39,621 nt of DNA from Coraliomargarita_B sp036735565 (GTDB lineage: Bacteria > Verrucomicrobiota > Verrucomicrobiia > Opitutales > Coraliomargaritaceae), in NCBI GenBank assembly GCA_036735565.1, contig DAINOC010000013.1:1-39621 (forward strand), given 5' to 3'. The translations under genes and the position numbers were made by a program. Positions 10,006 to 18,188 of this stretch are shown here, piece by piece (position 1 is the stretch's first letter; every line of letters starts with the position of its first letter). The notes below the pieces were generated by a model. It worked only from the letters and a program-made list of their open reading frames with translations. It searched no databases and was not told the origin of the DNA.

Positions 10006-11309
10006 GCACTCAAGCTACGGTCAGACTCTGGGACACGGACGTCGGGTATATCAGTCTCGCGGAAGATGGGCAGTTTAGCGATTTTGAGTATGATCGCGAC
10101 TTCCTATGCAGTGGCATCGAACTATCGCCGCTGCACATGCGCTTGGCATCACAGGTGTATCGATTTCCAGAATTGAATCTCCGATCATTTCACGGTCTAC
10201 CCGGGCTGCTGGCCGATTCGCTGCCAGACAAGTTCGGCAACGCCATTATCGACACGTGGCTGGCAGCAACGGGCCGGAAGCCGGAGTCGTTCAATTCCGT
10301 GGAGCGCCTTTGTTACATTGGCACCCGGGGGATGGGGGCGCTCGAATTCAGACCCGACACGAGGAAAGGCAGACCCGGCTCGTCGCCGATTCACGTAGCT
10401 CGATTGGTGGATCTCGCCTCGGAAATCCTGACTCATCGTTCCTCGCTCGACACCGTATTTGCCAACCGCAAGGACGATCAGGCACTGAAGGAGATCTTGC
10501 GGGTGGGCACATCCGCTGGTGGCGCACGCGCCAAGGCCCTCATCGCTTGGAATCCGAAAACCAATGAAGTGAGATCGGGCCAGCTCACCGCACCTATTGG
10601 TTTCGAATATTGGCTGATGAAATTCGATGGGGTGAGCCATAACCGCGATAAGGAATTAGCCGATCCGGAAGGCTACGGGGCGGTAGAGTATGCTTATCAC
10701 CGCATGGCTAAAGATACGGGGATCTCCATGATGCCTTGTCGCTTGTTCGAAGAGAATGGAAGACGCCATTTCATGACCAAGCGGTTCGACCGAGCAGATG
10801 ATGGGGCCAAAATGCACATGCAGTCATTGGCCGCACTGGCACACTACGACTTCAACATGGCCGGAGCATACGGGTATGAACAGGCCCTAATGGCCATGGA
10901 GGAACTCGGCCTTGATCGCGAGACGCGCGTTCAGCTATTCCGGCGCATGGTCTTCAATATTGTGGCGCGCAACCAGGATGATCATGTGAAGAACATTGCC
11001 TTTCTCATGGACCGCAAAGGCAAGTGGTCGCTCTCCCCCGCTTTTGATGTCACCTACAGCTTCAACCCTTCGGGCGACTGGACATCGGCCCACCAAATGA
11101 CCCTGAACGGCAAGCGGGACGGATTTGCCATGGACGATTTTGAATCGTGTGGGAAACGGGCTCGGTTAAAACAGGGTGAAGCCAAATCGATTGTGACCGA
11201 GGTTCAGTCGATCGTATCAAGATGGCAGGATTACGCCGATGAAGCAGGCGTTCATCCAGGCCAGAGGGATAAAATCCACCAGGCACTCCGTCTGGATCCG
11301 ATCTCTTGA
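10002..11309 (+). CDS. hipA: HipA-like serine/threonine kinase toxin
   Basis: HipA-type toxins are Ser/Thr kinases; E. coli HipA phosphorylates glutamyl-tRNA synthetase and induces a stringent-response-dependent dormant state. The 435 residues include the N-terminal subdomain (VRLWDTDVGYISL) and the Gly/Ser loop GTSAGGARAK (169-178) with the likely autophosphorylated Ser171. They also include the catalytic segment NQDDHVKN (324-331, Asp327 or Asp326 acting with His328, Lys330 and Asn331) and the metal-binding LSPAFDVT (Asp349). All key kinase motifs are present, so the toxin looks active. It overlaps hipB by four bases. The substrate of this family member is unknown. Confidence 0.9.
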   Translation: MSTQATVRLWDTDVGYISLAEDGQFSDFEYDRDFLCSGIELSPLHMRLASQVYRFPELNLRSFHGLPGLLADSLPDKFGNAIIDTWLAATGRKPESFNSVERLCYIGTRGMGALEFRPDTRKGRPGSSPIHVARLVDLASEILTHRSSLDTVFANRKDDQALKEILRVGTSAGGARAKALIAWNPKTNEVRSGQLTAPIGFEYWLMKFDGVSHNRDKELADPEGYGAVEYAYHRMAKDTGISMMPCRLFEENGRRHFMTKRFDRADDGAKMHMQSLAALAHYDFNMAGAYGYEQALMAMEELGLDRETRVQLFRRMVFNIVARNQDDHVKNIAFLMDRKGKWSLSPAFDVTYSFNPSGDWTSAHQMTLNGKRDGFAMDDFESCGKRARLKQGEAKSIVTEVQSIVSRWQDYADEAGVHPGQRDKIHQALRLDPIS

Positions 11310-11328
11310 GACTGGGTGGTCATAACAC

Positions 11329-11365
11329 AGCCCCACCTCTATGTCCGGCAATCGGGCTCTTTTTT
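11329..11365 (+). terminator. weak candidate terminator after hipA
   Basis: AGCCC (11329-11333) can pair with GGGCT (11354-11358) across a 20-base loop, followed by C and six Ts (11360-11365). The stem is short, so the call is tentative. It lies 20 bases after the hipA stop and before the convergent DUF2237 gene. Confidence 0.35.
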
Positions 11366-11395
11366 CTGCCCTCTATTCTCCGATCAAAACTCCAT

Positions 11396-11755
11396 CTAGT
11401 CCGCCGCATAGTCCTGCAGCACCGAGAGATCGATAAACTCCAGCACCGAGGCGTGGGTCGCCGCGAGTTTCACCTTTGGGGCCACACCCGAGCGGTAGGC
11501 CTCCACCCAGCGACCAAGACAAAGGCACCAGAAGTCGCCCGCCTGCAGGCCGGGAAATTGATACTGCGGCATCGGCGTCTTCAGGTCGTTCCCGTGCGCC
11601 GCGCTGAAGTCGAGGAAGGCATCCGTCATCTGCGCGCAGACGGTGTGCATGCCTTCGTCCTCGCGGCAGGTCTCGCAGAGCCCATTGCGGAAGAAACCCG
11701 TCACCGGGTCCACCGAACAAGGAATTAACTCGTCACCCAAAACATTTCGTGCCAT
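11396..11755 (-). CDS. DUF2237 family protein
   Basis: The 119-residue cytoplasmic protein matches the DUF2237 pattern along its whole length: MARNVLGDELIPCS, DPVTGFFRNGLCET, EDEGMHTVCAQMTDAFLDFS, GNDLKTPMPQYQFPGL, GDFWCLCLGRWVEA and a final ATHASVLEF segment. The family's function is unknown; its conserved Cys and His residues may bind metal. The start at 11755 is chosen because MARNVLG is the conserved N-terminus; a longer frame to 11863 reads through repeat DNA. It is convergent with hipA. Confidence 0.88.
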   Translation of the reverse strand: MARNVLGDELIPCSVDPVTGFFRNGLCETCREDEGMHTVCAQMTDAFLDFSAAHGNDLKTPMPQYQFPGLQAGDFWCLCLGRWVEAYRSGVAPKVKLAATHASVLEFIDLSVLQDYAAD

Positions 11756-12103
11756 CAACCGACCGTTCACAATTTCCACAACCAAAGCAAGCCCCACCGA
11801 AAACTTTCCCGCCGCCTGCCGCCCAAAGCTCAACGAGCGAAGGAGGCCCCTTCCCCTCTCCACTCCAACACTCCACCCTCCAACACCTCACTGCCCTGCA
11901 TAGCCCAACGAGCGAAGCGGGGTCCCACCTTCCCACCTTCCCACCTTCCCACCTTCCCACCTNNNNNNNNNNNNNNNNNNNNNNNNNNNNNNNNNNNNNN
12001 NNNNNNNNNNNNNNNNNNNNNNNNNNNNNNNNNNNNNNNNNNNNNNNNNNNNNNNNNNNNNNTCCCACCTTCCCACCTTCCCACCTTCCCACCTTCCCAC
12101 CTC
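11756..12103 (+). repeat. leader repeat with expanded TTCCCACC octamer array (contains the assembly gap)
   Basis: Two heads (GCTCAACGAGCGAAG at about 11827-11841 and GCCCAACGAGCGAAG at about 11903-11917) precede a tandem array of TCCCACCT. Five perfect copies lie at 11923-11962 and five at 12063-12102, with 100 Ns between. The array ends one base before the ATG of the rRNA methyltransferase gene. The octamer has no stop codon in any frame: on the plus strand it would encode (SHLPTFPP)n and on the minus strand a GRWEGGKV-like repeat. Such peptides are almost certainly not real proteins. Confidence 0.85.
11963..12062. other. assembly gap (100 Ns)
   Basis: Exactly 100 undetermined bases flanked on both sides by in-register octamer repeats. 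The figure is probably a placeholder, so the true array length is unknown. Confidence 0.95.
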
Positions 12104-12670
12104 ATGGGCCGCAATTCCATCAAACGCATCAAGAAGCCACCGCGGCACTCCGCCATCGCGGCCGTTGTCCATATCGAAAACGAAGACGACCTCTTCGACC
12201 TGATCGAGCGCACGGAAAATCCCCTGCTGCTCGTGCTCGAGGGTGTGCAGGATCCCCACAACCTGGGTGCCTGCCTGCGCACGGCATCGGGTGCCGGGGT
12301 CACCGCCGTGCTGGCCCCGCAAAAGGGTGCCTGCGGCATCACTCCTACGGTGCGCGACATTTCCTGCGGCGGTGCGGATGACGTGCCCTTCCTGCAGGTG
12401 CAGAACATCGGCATGCTGCTGCGCAAGTTTCACGATGCGGGCATCCAGATCATCGGCACCTCCGACCGCGGACGGGAACACATCTACGAGATGACGCTCA
12501 CCGCGCCGACCGCATTCGTCCTCGGCAGCGAGGGCTGGGGCCTGCGGAAGGTGACGGGCGATCTCTGCGACCACCTTGTGAGCATCCCCATGGCCGGCAC
12601 AGTCGACTGCCTCAACGTCTCCGTCTCCGCGGCCGTCTGCCTCTACGAAGCCGTCCGCCAGCGGCTCTGA
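12104..12670 (+). CDS. SpoU-family (RlmB-like) 23S rRNA 2'-O-methyltransferase, catalytic domain only
   Basis: The 188-residue protein contains the three SPOUT signatures: LEGVQDPHNLGACLRTA (motif 1 with the catalytic Arg), VLGSEGWGLRK (motif 2) and IPMAGTVDCLNVSVSAA (motif 3). The segment HSAIAAVVHIE aligns with the junction after the N-terminal L30e-like substrate-binding domain of RlmB/TrmH proteins (about 240-260 residues). Essentially only the knotted methyltransferase domain is therefore present, after a basic tail (RNSIKRIKKPPRHS). RlmB methylates G2251 of 23S rRNA; that target is inferred from closest resemblance. The gene starts directly after the octamer array. Either it is a natural short form, or the repeat insertion replaced the 5' part of a longer gene. 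Confidence 0.85.
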   Translation: MGRNSIKRIKKPPRHSAIAAVVHIENEDDLFDLIERTENPLLLVLEGVQDPHNLGACLRTASGAGVTAVLAPQKGACGITPTVRDISCGGADDVPFLQVQNIGMLLRKFHDAGIQIIGTSDRGREHIYEMTLTAPTAFVLGSEGWGLRKVTGDLCDHLVSIPMAGTVDCLNVSVSAAVCLYEAVRQRL

Positions 12671-12753
12671 TAGGAAAAAGGGAAAGGAACCCGACTCAGC
12701 GGGTCATCCGCGCTCTCCGCGGTTCAATCAAAAGTCCCACATAGCAGCCCCCC

Positions 12754-12800
12754 TCGAAAGGGCTATCGCCCGTGGTGAGCTTGTCGAACTGCCCTTCCGC
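12754..12800 (+). repeat. dispersed repeat, copy 1 (GGTGAGCTTGTCGAAC type)
   Basis: This 47-base unit is 45/47 identical to 14031-14077 in the same orientation. Weaker similarity continues for about 100 bases (ATTAACG.CC.GT, CTCCATA.CTCACC, GACGGGA). The two copies flank vapBC, 1.28 kb apart. The GTTCGACAAGCTCACCA core (its complement) belongs to a widespread class of bacterial intergenic repeats. Confidence 0.75.
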
Positions 12801-12901
12801 TAGAGCAGTTCCCATTAACGTCCGTTACGAAGTCCTCCATAGCTCACCGGGTGACGGGAGAACGGTTCAAAAAACGTTCTCTGACGACCCGCGGATCCCG
12901 A

Positions 12902-13291
12902 CTAAAAGATCCGATCCGCGCTATCGAGGCCCGGGATTTCACCGAAATGGTGATCATGAGTCAACACGACGGCATTGATCGCGATCGCGCAGGCGGCTAT
13001 GTGGATGTCTTGCAGCGGCAGAACGCAGCCTTTTCGATCCAGATGCCAAGCGATGCCAAGCGTTTTTCGCCAGATCGCTTGATCCGAGTCCACATAGCGC
13101 ATCACTCTCCATGCCGCTTCGTAACGCTGAAGCGCGTCCGGATGCCGGATCCCCCTCCCGACCTCTGCCATCACCAGACCACAGGTCGCAATATCACGCG
13201 AAATCGAAATCTCTGCCAACTGCAGAAGTGGATCATTTTTTGCCTGGGCTTCGCCGATATACCAGGAGCTGTCCACTAGGATGGGGCGCAT
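12902..13291 (-). CDS. vapC: VapC-like PIN-domain ribonuclease toxin
   Basis: The 129-residue PIN-domain protein has the expected acidic metal-binding residues: Asp7 in ILVDSSWYI, Glu43 in VMAEVGRG, Asp95 in LQDIHIAACAI and Asp113 in THDHHFGEI. VapC toxins are Mg2+-dependent endoribonucleases that usually cut tRNA or rRNA. The gene follows vapB by 7 bases. All catalytic acids are present, so it looks active. A 7-bp inverted repeat (GAGAACG/CGTTCTC, 12858-12881) lies just after its end but lacks a T-run on this strand. The pair sits between two copies of a dispersed repeat, which points to acquisition or mobility. Confidence 0.88.
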   Translation of the reverse strand: MRPILVDSSWYIGEAQAKNDPLLQLAEISISRDIATCGLVMAEVGRGIRHPDALQRYEAAWRVMRYVDSDQAIWRKTLGIAWHLDRKGCVLPLQDIHIAACAIAINAVVLTHDHHFGEIPGLDSADRIF

Positions 13292-13298
13292 GATCAGG

Positions 13299-13556
13299 CT
13301 ATTTTCCAGCTTCGATTTTTTTATAAGGAGCCGAATCCTCGGCTGCCCTCAAGGCAACCGGGTCCGACGCGGGATCGAATAAGGTGGCCAGTGCGTCTCC
13401 ACTCAATCCGCTGCCCCGGCCAAGCACCTCAGTCAGGCGCGCCCGTCGGTCCATCTCGCGCAGCGCGTAGTCGATCGCAGCCGTTTTAGTCTTGGAGCCG
13501 GTGCTTTTGACAACACGTCGAAGCAAATTGGCATCCACATTGAGGGTTATTTTCAT
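13299..13556 (-). CDS. vapB: VapB-like antitoxin
   Basis: The 85-residue protein begins MKITLNVDANLLRRVVKSTGSKTKTAAIDYALREM, a ribbon-helix-helix-type DNA-binding domain of the VapB (DUF2191-like) group. A flexible Asp/Ala-rich C-terminus follows that should wrap the VapC active site. The start codon lies inside a perfect palindrome (13551-13577), and a TATACT -10-like box is 23 bases upstream. The leader would be about 16 bases and has no clear Shine-Dalgarno sequence. Autoregulation by the VapBC complex is the expected mode. Confidence 0.87.
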   Translation of the reverse strand: MKITLNVDANLLRRVVKSTGSKTKTAAIDYALREMDRRARLTEVLGRGSGLSGDALATLFDPASDPVALRAAEDSAPYKKIEAGK

Positions 13557-13577
13557 ACAGATATGATCTGTATGAAA
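13551..13577. promoter_or_regulatory. perfect 12-bp-arm palindrome, vapBC operator
   Basis: TTTCATACAGAT (13551-13562) and ATCTGTATGAAA (13566-13577) are exact inverted copies separated by ATG. The vapB start codon (13554-13556 on the minus strand) is within the proximal arm. Position and symmetry fit an autorepression site for a ribbon-helix-helix antitoxin. In RNA the same palindrome would form a hairpin sequestering the start codon. Confidence 0.8.
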
Positions 13578-13579
13578 TC

Positions 13580-13585
13580 AGTATA
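13580..13585 (-). promoter_or_regulatory. vapBC promoter -10 element (TATACT on the minus strand)
   Basis: Reading toward vapB, TATACT is followed by 23 bases and then the ATG. A TTGATC hexamer lies 19 bases further upstream, a poor but possible -35. The operator palindrome begins two bases downstream of the box. Confidence 0.5.
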
Positions 13586-14305
13586 GGCAAGTTTTTAAGG
13601 CCACGATCAACGATCGCGCGGTTTAACCATAAGCTTCAAAAAACGTCGATGCCACGAAGCCAAATCCCGGGAGGGTCCAGCTCCGCCTGGACCGTGCGCG
13701 CGAGGGATCGCCGGGCCCAGGACGCTTGTTCGGAGCGCAGAGTCCCTCCAGTCCGGACGGCCTGTCCGCCGAAGCCTATCATCAAGCGAAGGAGGAAGGC
13801 GGGCCCTCCCTGGGGGCTTTCTCGCGTCGCACTGGCTTGCCGGGAGACGGCAATCTGCTCGGCAAGACTCGGATGCAATACGCCGATCTCATGCAACGAA
13901 ACCAGCTTCGGCTCATTCAGCTACGAAATGCGCAGATGACGCGAAAACTTCGGGCAGTGAAGCAATTCTCCTTTTCGCGCACTTCGCGACTTTCGAAGTT
14001 TCAAAAATTCCTCTCGGTCCCTTCCGCCAGTCGAAAGGGCTATCGCCCGTGGTGAGCCTGTCGAACTGCCCTCCCGCCACACCCTCCCACACAATTAACG
14101 CCTGTCCCGCTCCGCAGGGTCCGCCACCAAATTCTCCATAACTCACCAGCCGACGGGAACCGGTCCAAACTCCCCCGTCTGTGGTGAGCCGGAACGATCC
14201 TCCCCGTCCTCTGCGCGCTCTGCGGTTCAACCAGAAGCCCCGCGCAGCGGCCCCGGACGACCTTAAGCTTCGGCGGCTTGTCACAGACAGCGCCCTACCC
14301 CCAAC
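13586..14305. other. repeat-rich region without an intact gene (vapB to smc)
   Basis: About 720 bases hold no gene I can support. The part 13640-13920 has open frames on both strands, but their peptides are low in hydrophobic cores and rich in Arg, Ser and Pro, so they look non-coding. The part 13930-14010 has CTTTTCGCGCACTTCGCGAC-like sequence seen in intergenic repeats. Copy 2 of the dispersed repeat begins at 14031. The stretch 14201-14232 (CTCTGCGGTTCAACC) echoes CTCCGCGGTTCAATC at 12715-12729. The whole looks like layered repeat insertions and decayed DNA. Confidence 0.55.
14031..14077 (+). repeat. dispersed repeat, copy 2 (GGTGAGCCTGTCGAAC type)
   Basis: This unit is a direct copy of 12754-12800 with two differences in 47 bases. 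Diverged similarity extends to about 14170. A further GGTGAGCC fragment is at 14177-14190. Confidence 0.75.
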
Positions 14306-17300
14306 TCAAAACGGTTGCCCGCTCTCGGCTGCCGACAGCTCCGGCGTCTTGCCGTCGCGGTTAAAGCGCATGGACAGCAGAGTGGACACGCCCTTCTCCG
14401 GCATGGTCACCCCGAAGACGGTGTCGGCATTGGAGATGGTGCGCTTATTGTGTGTGATGATGAGGAACTGCGAGCGATTGGTAAACCCATGAAGCGTCTC
14501 GCAGAAGCGCCCGATATTGGCATCGTCCAGCGCGGCGTCGATCTCATCGAGCACGCAGAAGGGGCTGGGCTTGACCATGTAGATCCCGAAAAGGAGGGCC
14601 ACAGCCGCCATGGTGCGCTGCCCCCCGGAGAGCAGCGATACATTCTTCAAGCGCACGCCCGGCGGCTGTGCTATGATCTCGATGCCGGACTCCAGCGGGT
14701 CCTCGGAGTCGATCAGCTCCAGATCGGAGCGGCCGCCGCCGGAGATTTTCTCGTAGGTGAAGGCAAAGTTGCGCCGCACCTGCTCGAAGGTATCGCGGAA
14801 GAGGGTCTGCGAGGTCTCGTTGATCTCGTCGATGGTCTGGATGAGTTTGTTCTTGGAGTCCCAGAGGTCCTCGCTCTGCGACTTAAGGAAGTCGTGGCGC
14901 TCCTTCAAGTCGGCGTATTCCGTGATGGCATCGAGGTTGACCGGGCCCATGTTGGCGATCCGTCCCTTAAGCTCAGCAACCTCGGCCTCGACGGCGGACC
15001 AGTCGGTCTGGTCCATGGCGGCGAGCTCTTCCTCGGTGGGGTCGCGGCGCTCATGTTTGGGCTGGGCCGCGAGCTTATCTGGGTCGTCGATGTCGTCGAG
15101 GTTTACCCGCTTATCAAATTCCGTTCCGGCATCCCAGAGCTCCGCCCTCCAGTCAACACTGCCCAGCTCCGTCTGGTAAGCATCCTGCGCGTTGCTCTGA
15201 ATAAACCCGAGCTGCGAGCGCTCCTCCGCGAGGCGCACGTCGAGCCGCGAAAGCTCCTGCTCCTGACTGCGGCTCTCGCTGCGACGGGTGGCGAGGCTGT
15301 CGTCCAGCTCGACGATCTCGCGGTCGAGCTGCTTGACCTTGGCGCGGTCTTCATCGAGCTGCGCCATGGCGACGCCGAGGGTCTTCTCCAGCTCGCCGGC
15401 CTTGGCCTGCTCGACTGCGGCGGTTTGCTTGAGCTGGGCGATCTGCTCGTTGATCGTGTCGATCTCCTGATTGCGCCGGAGCACGCGGTGCTGGATGCTG
15501 TTGGTCTCGCGCTGGACCTCGCTGAGTGCGCGGTCGGCGGACTCGAGGCGCTGCTTTTTCTCCGCCAGTTCCAACCGCACATCGGCCAGGGCCTCGCGCT
15601 TGGCATCCCGCTGCTCGCGGGTGTGGCGGATCGTTTCCTCCAGGTTCGTGCCGGTCTGGCGCTCATCGACGAGGCCCTGCTCGGCGGCGGCCAGCTCCTC
15701 CTTTGCAGTCTCCAGCTCCTTTACCGAGTTGGCGTGCTTGGCATCGAGCTGGCCCAGCGCTTCCTCGTTGGTGCTGAGCTGCCGTGCATTGTGCTGGATC
15801 TTTTGCAGCTGGTTGCGCTCTTCGGCGACCAGCCCGGAGACTTCACTGGCCAAGTCGCCCTGGCGCTTGCGCTGCGCCTCCACACGGGCCTCGGCGGCAT
15901 TGCGCTTGTCCTCGAGCGCCGCGGCCTCACCCCGCTGGGTATTGAGGGCCTCCCGCTCCACTTTAATCTCCTCGCGGAGCTGCCGGATCTGGGCTTCGCG
16001 CTCCAGCAGGCTGGAGGACTTTTTACCGGAGGCCTTGCCTCCGTGGATCAGCCCGCGGCAGTCCACGAGCTCCCCGTTGCGGGTGGCCACGAGCATGAAG
16101 TCGAAGCCCGGCTGCGTCTCCCAGAACTTCAGAAACGATTCCAGGTCCTCCGCAAAATAACAACCGCGCAGGAGATGATCGATGGGGCCAGCCAGAGAGG
16201 GATCCCGCACGTCCACCACACTGCGGGCGGGCACCAGGCTCGCCGGCAGCGCCGCATCACTCACCCCGGCGGCTGCCGGGGTATCAATCTGCAGGCAGGC
16301 ACGCCCGAGCAAGTCGGCATCCAACTTACCGATCACCCGCAGGGCCGTCTCACCGGAGCCGAGATAGAGGGCATCCACCGAAGAGCCAAGGAGCGTCTCC
16401 AGCGCCGCGGTGTAGGCGGCATCCACCTTTAGCGACTTGGAGAGAATGGTGACCGCCTCACTCGAGACGAGGTCGCCGAGTTTGTTGCCGAGGATGGCCT
16501 TGGCCCCCTCGCCGAAGCCCTCGAACTTTGCCTGCAGGCCTTCCAGCACATTCAGCTGCGCGGTCTTCCGGGCAACCCCGCGGTCCTGATCCTGGATGCG
16601 CTCCTGCAGTGCGCGGAAGGCGGCAACGATGCTGCGTGATTCCTCGCGAGCCTGCTCGACGACCTGCTCACTCTCGACCTGTTCGGCCCGGCGTTTTTCG
16701 AGGAGGCGCTGAATCTCCACGAGGTCGTGACTGAGGACCTGAGCCTCTTCCTTGAGCGTGTGGATGGTATCCGTCAGCCCCGCGTGTTTGACCTGATAGG
16801 TTTTGAGATCGACCTCGAGGGTGGTGCAGCGGGAGCGGGCCCGGTTGATCCGGTTCTCTGCGTGCAGAACCTCCTGACGGCGGTTCTGCAACTCCGCCTC
16901 CATCGCACCGAGCTGCTCCTGGATCGCGATGAGCTCATTGTTGCGGTCGCGGAAGATGCGGTCCGAGTCGTCCACCACGCCGAGCTGCAATTGCTTGTTC
17001 TCCGACTCGTTCCGCGCGCGCTCCGCAAGCTGTGATTGCTGGCGCTCGAGGTCGGCGATCTCTTTTTGATATTCGGTGATCCGAGCCTCGAAATCCTTGG
17101 AGCGCACGGTGGACAGCTCCACCTGATTTTCCGCATTTTCCTTCTCCGAGCGCAGGGCATAGACGCGCTGCTGCAGGCTCTCCATGGTGTGGGCGAGCTC
17201 CGCACGCGCCACCTTCTTCTCCGTGAGCACGGCCTCATCGGCGGCGAGCGATTCGGTGTGGGCTTCGACTTTTTTGCGCAGCAGGGTGGCGCGGCCATCA

Positions 17301-18031
17301 GCCTCCACGATGGAGGCATGTAGAGCCGCATAACGATGTGCGCTAAAGGCCAGATCCAGGTGGGTGAGCCGGTGGTTCAGGCGCTGGTAGCGCAGGGCCT
17401 TGCCCGCCTGGCGCTTGAGCGAACCGATCTGACGGCTGACCTCTTCGATGACATCCGTAACCCGGGCTAGGTTGGCATCGACCAGCGCCAGTTTGTTCAG
17501 GGCCTCTTTGCGCTGCGCCTTGTAGAGGGTGATGCCCGCCGCTTCCTCGAAGATGGTGCGGCGCTCTGCCGGGTTGGTGGAGAGGATCTGGTCGATCTGC
17601 CCCTGCAACATGAAGGAGTAGGACACGCGCCCCACTCCGGTGTTGGCAAAAAGCCGCTGGATGTCCTTCAGGCGGGAGACCTTACCGTTGATATAATAAT
17701 CACTGCCGCCGTCCCGGGTGACCCGACGGGAAATCTGCACCTCGTTGAATTGGGTGCCCAGATCGGCTTCGCAGTCGGTGAAGGTCAGGGACACCTCGCA
17801 GGTAGGCAGCGACTTGCGCTTATCCGTGCCTTCAAAGATCACGTCCTGCATGGAGCCGCCGCGCAGCGCCTTGGGGCTCTGCTCACCGAGCACCCAGCGG
17901 ATGGCGTCGACGATATTGCTCTTGCCGCAGCCGTTGGGACCGACGACCGCCGTGACGCCCGGACGCAGGTCCAGCCGCGTGCGATCGGCGAAGCTTTTGA
18001 AACCACTGATGACGATCTCTTTGAGATACAT
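14306..18031 (-). CDS. smc: chromosome segregation protein SMC
   Basis: SMC is the ATPase core of the bacterial condensin that compacts and separates origins, working with ScpA and ScpB. The 1241 residues show the full layout. Walker A GPNGCGKSN (31-39) and a Q-loop region (SFMLQGQIDQIL) are at the N-terminus. A long coiled coil runs to about 495. The hinge (about 495-660) has GLIHGGKASGKKSS at its exit. A return coiled coil follows, then a C-terminal head with the LLSGGQRTMAAVAL signature and Walker B CVLDEIDAALDD. Length is typical. It is divergent from the LOG-family gene. scpA and scpB are not in the window. Confidence 0.97.
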   Translation of the reverse strand: MYLKEIVISGFKSFADRTRLDLRPGVTAVVGPNGCGKSNIVDAIRWVLGEQSPKALRGGSMQDVIFEGTDKRKSLPTCEVSLTFTDCEADLGTQFNEVQISRRVTRDGGSDYYINGKVSRLKDIQRLFANTGVGRVSYSFMLQGQIDQILSTNPAERRTIFEEAAGITLYKAQRKEALNKLALVDANLARVTDVIEEVSRQIGSLKRQAGKALRYQRLNHRLTHLDLAFSAHRYAALHASIVEADGRATLLRKKVEAHTESLAADEAVLTEKKVARAELAHTMESLQQRVYALRSEKENAENQVELSTVRSKDFEARITEYQKEIADLERQQSQLAERARNESENKQLQLGVVDDSDRIFRDRNNELIAIQEQLGAMEAELQNRRQEVLHAENRINRARSRCTTLEVDLKTYQVKHAGLTDTIHTLKEEAQVLSHDLVEIQRLLEKRRAEQVESEQVVEQAREESRSIVAAFRALQERIQDQDRGVARKTAQLNVLEGLQAKFEGFGEGAKAILGNKLGDLVSSEAVTILSKSLKVDAAYTAALETLLGSSVDALYLGSGETALRVIGKLDADLLGRACLQIDTPAAAGVSDAALPASLVPARSVVDVRDPSLAGPIDHLLRGCYFAEDLESFLKFWETQPGFDFMLVATRNGELVDCRGLIHGGKASGKKSSSLLEREAQIRQLREEIKVEREALNTQRGEAAALEDKRNAAEARVEAQRKRQGDLASEVSGLVAEERNQLQKIQHNARQLSTNEEALGQLDAKHANSVKELETAKEELAAAEQGLVDERQTGTNLEETIRHTREQRDAKREALADVRLELAEKKQRLESADRALSEVQRETNSIQHRVLRRNQEIDTINEQIAQLKQTAAVEQAKAGELEKTLGVAMAQLDEDRAKVKQLDREIVELDDSLATRRSESRSQEQELSRLDVRLAEERSQLGFIQSNAQDAYQTELGSVDWRAELWDAGTEFDKRVNLDDIDDPDKLAAQPKHERRDPTEEELAAMDQTDWSAVEAEVAELKGRIANMGPVNLDAITEYADLKERHDFLKSQSEDLWDSKNKLIQTIDEINETSQTLFRDTFEQVRRNFAFTYEKISGGGRSDLELIDSEDPLESGIEIIAQPPGVRLKNVSLLSGGQRTMAAVALLFGIYMVKPSPFCVLDEIDAALDDANIGRFCETLHGFTNRSQFLIITHNKRTISNADTVFGVTMPEKGVSTLLSMRFNRDGKTPELSAAESGQPF

Positions 18032-18115
18032 GAATAAGGCAGGTAAAGGCTAGTGAGGAAGACTCGAAAAGCCTTGGAGCACAAGCGGCGCGGGGAGGAC
18101 CCGCAACCCTAAAAG

Positions 18116-18129
18116 TGTTTCCGGAAACA
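18116..18129. promoter_or_regulatory. 14-bp perfect palindrome between smc and the LOG gene
   Basis: TGTTTCCGGAAACA is fully self-complementary and lies midway in the 157-base divergent region. It could be an operator for an unknown dimeric regulator. A chance palindrome of this length is possible but uncommon at so informative a place. Confidence 0.35.
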
Positions 18130-18188
18130 GTTGCCAGATCCCGCTGTCTCCTCTCGAATCCACGCCTCTTTCAACCATCCCACACCCC

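Noticed and set aside
11923..12102. CRISPR array
   Set aside because: The repeat unit is 8 bases with no spacers, and no cas genes are present.
11733..12574. Frames across the N-run encoding RWEGGKVG-type or SHLPTFPP-type repeats
   Set aside because: These are translations of the TTCCCACC octamer array and the gap, not genes.
13649..14055. Small genes in the region between vapB and smc
   Set aside because: Frames on both strands give Arg/Ser/Pro-rich peptides with no recognisable domain, overlap dispersed repeats and lack ribosome-binding sites.
14315..16432. Long plus-strand frame opposite smc
   Set aside because: It is an antisense shadow; SMC motifs on the minus strand are unambiguous.
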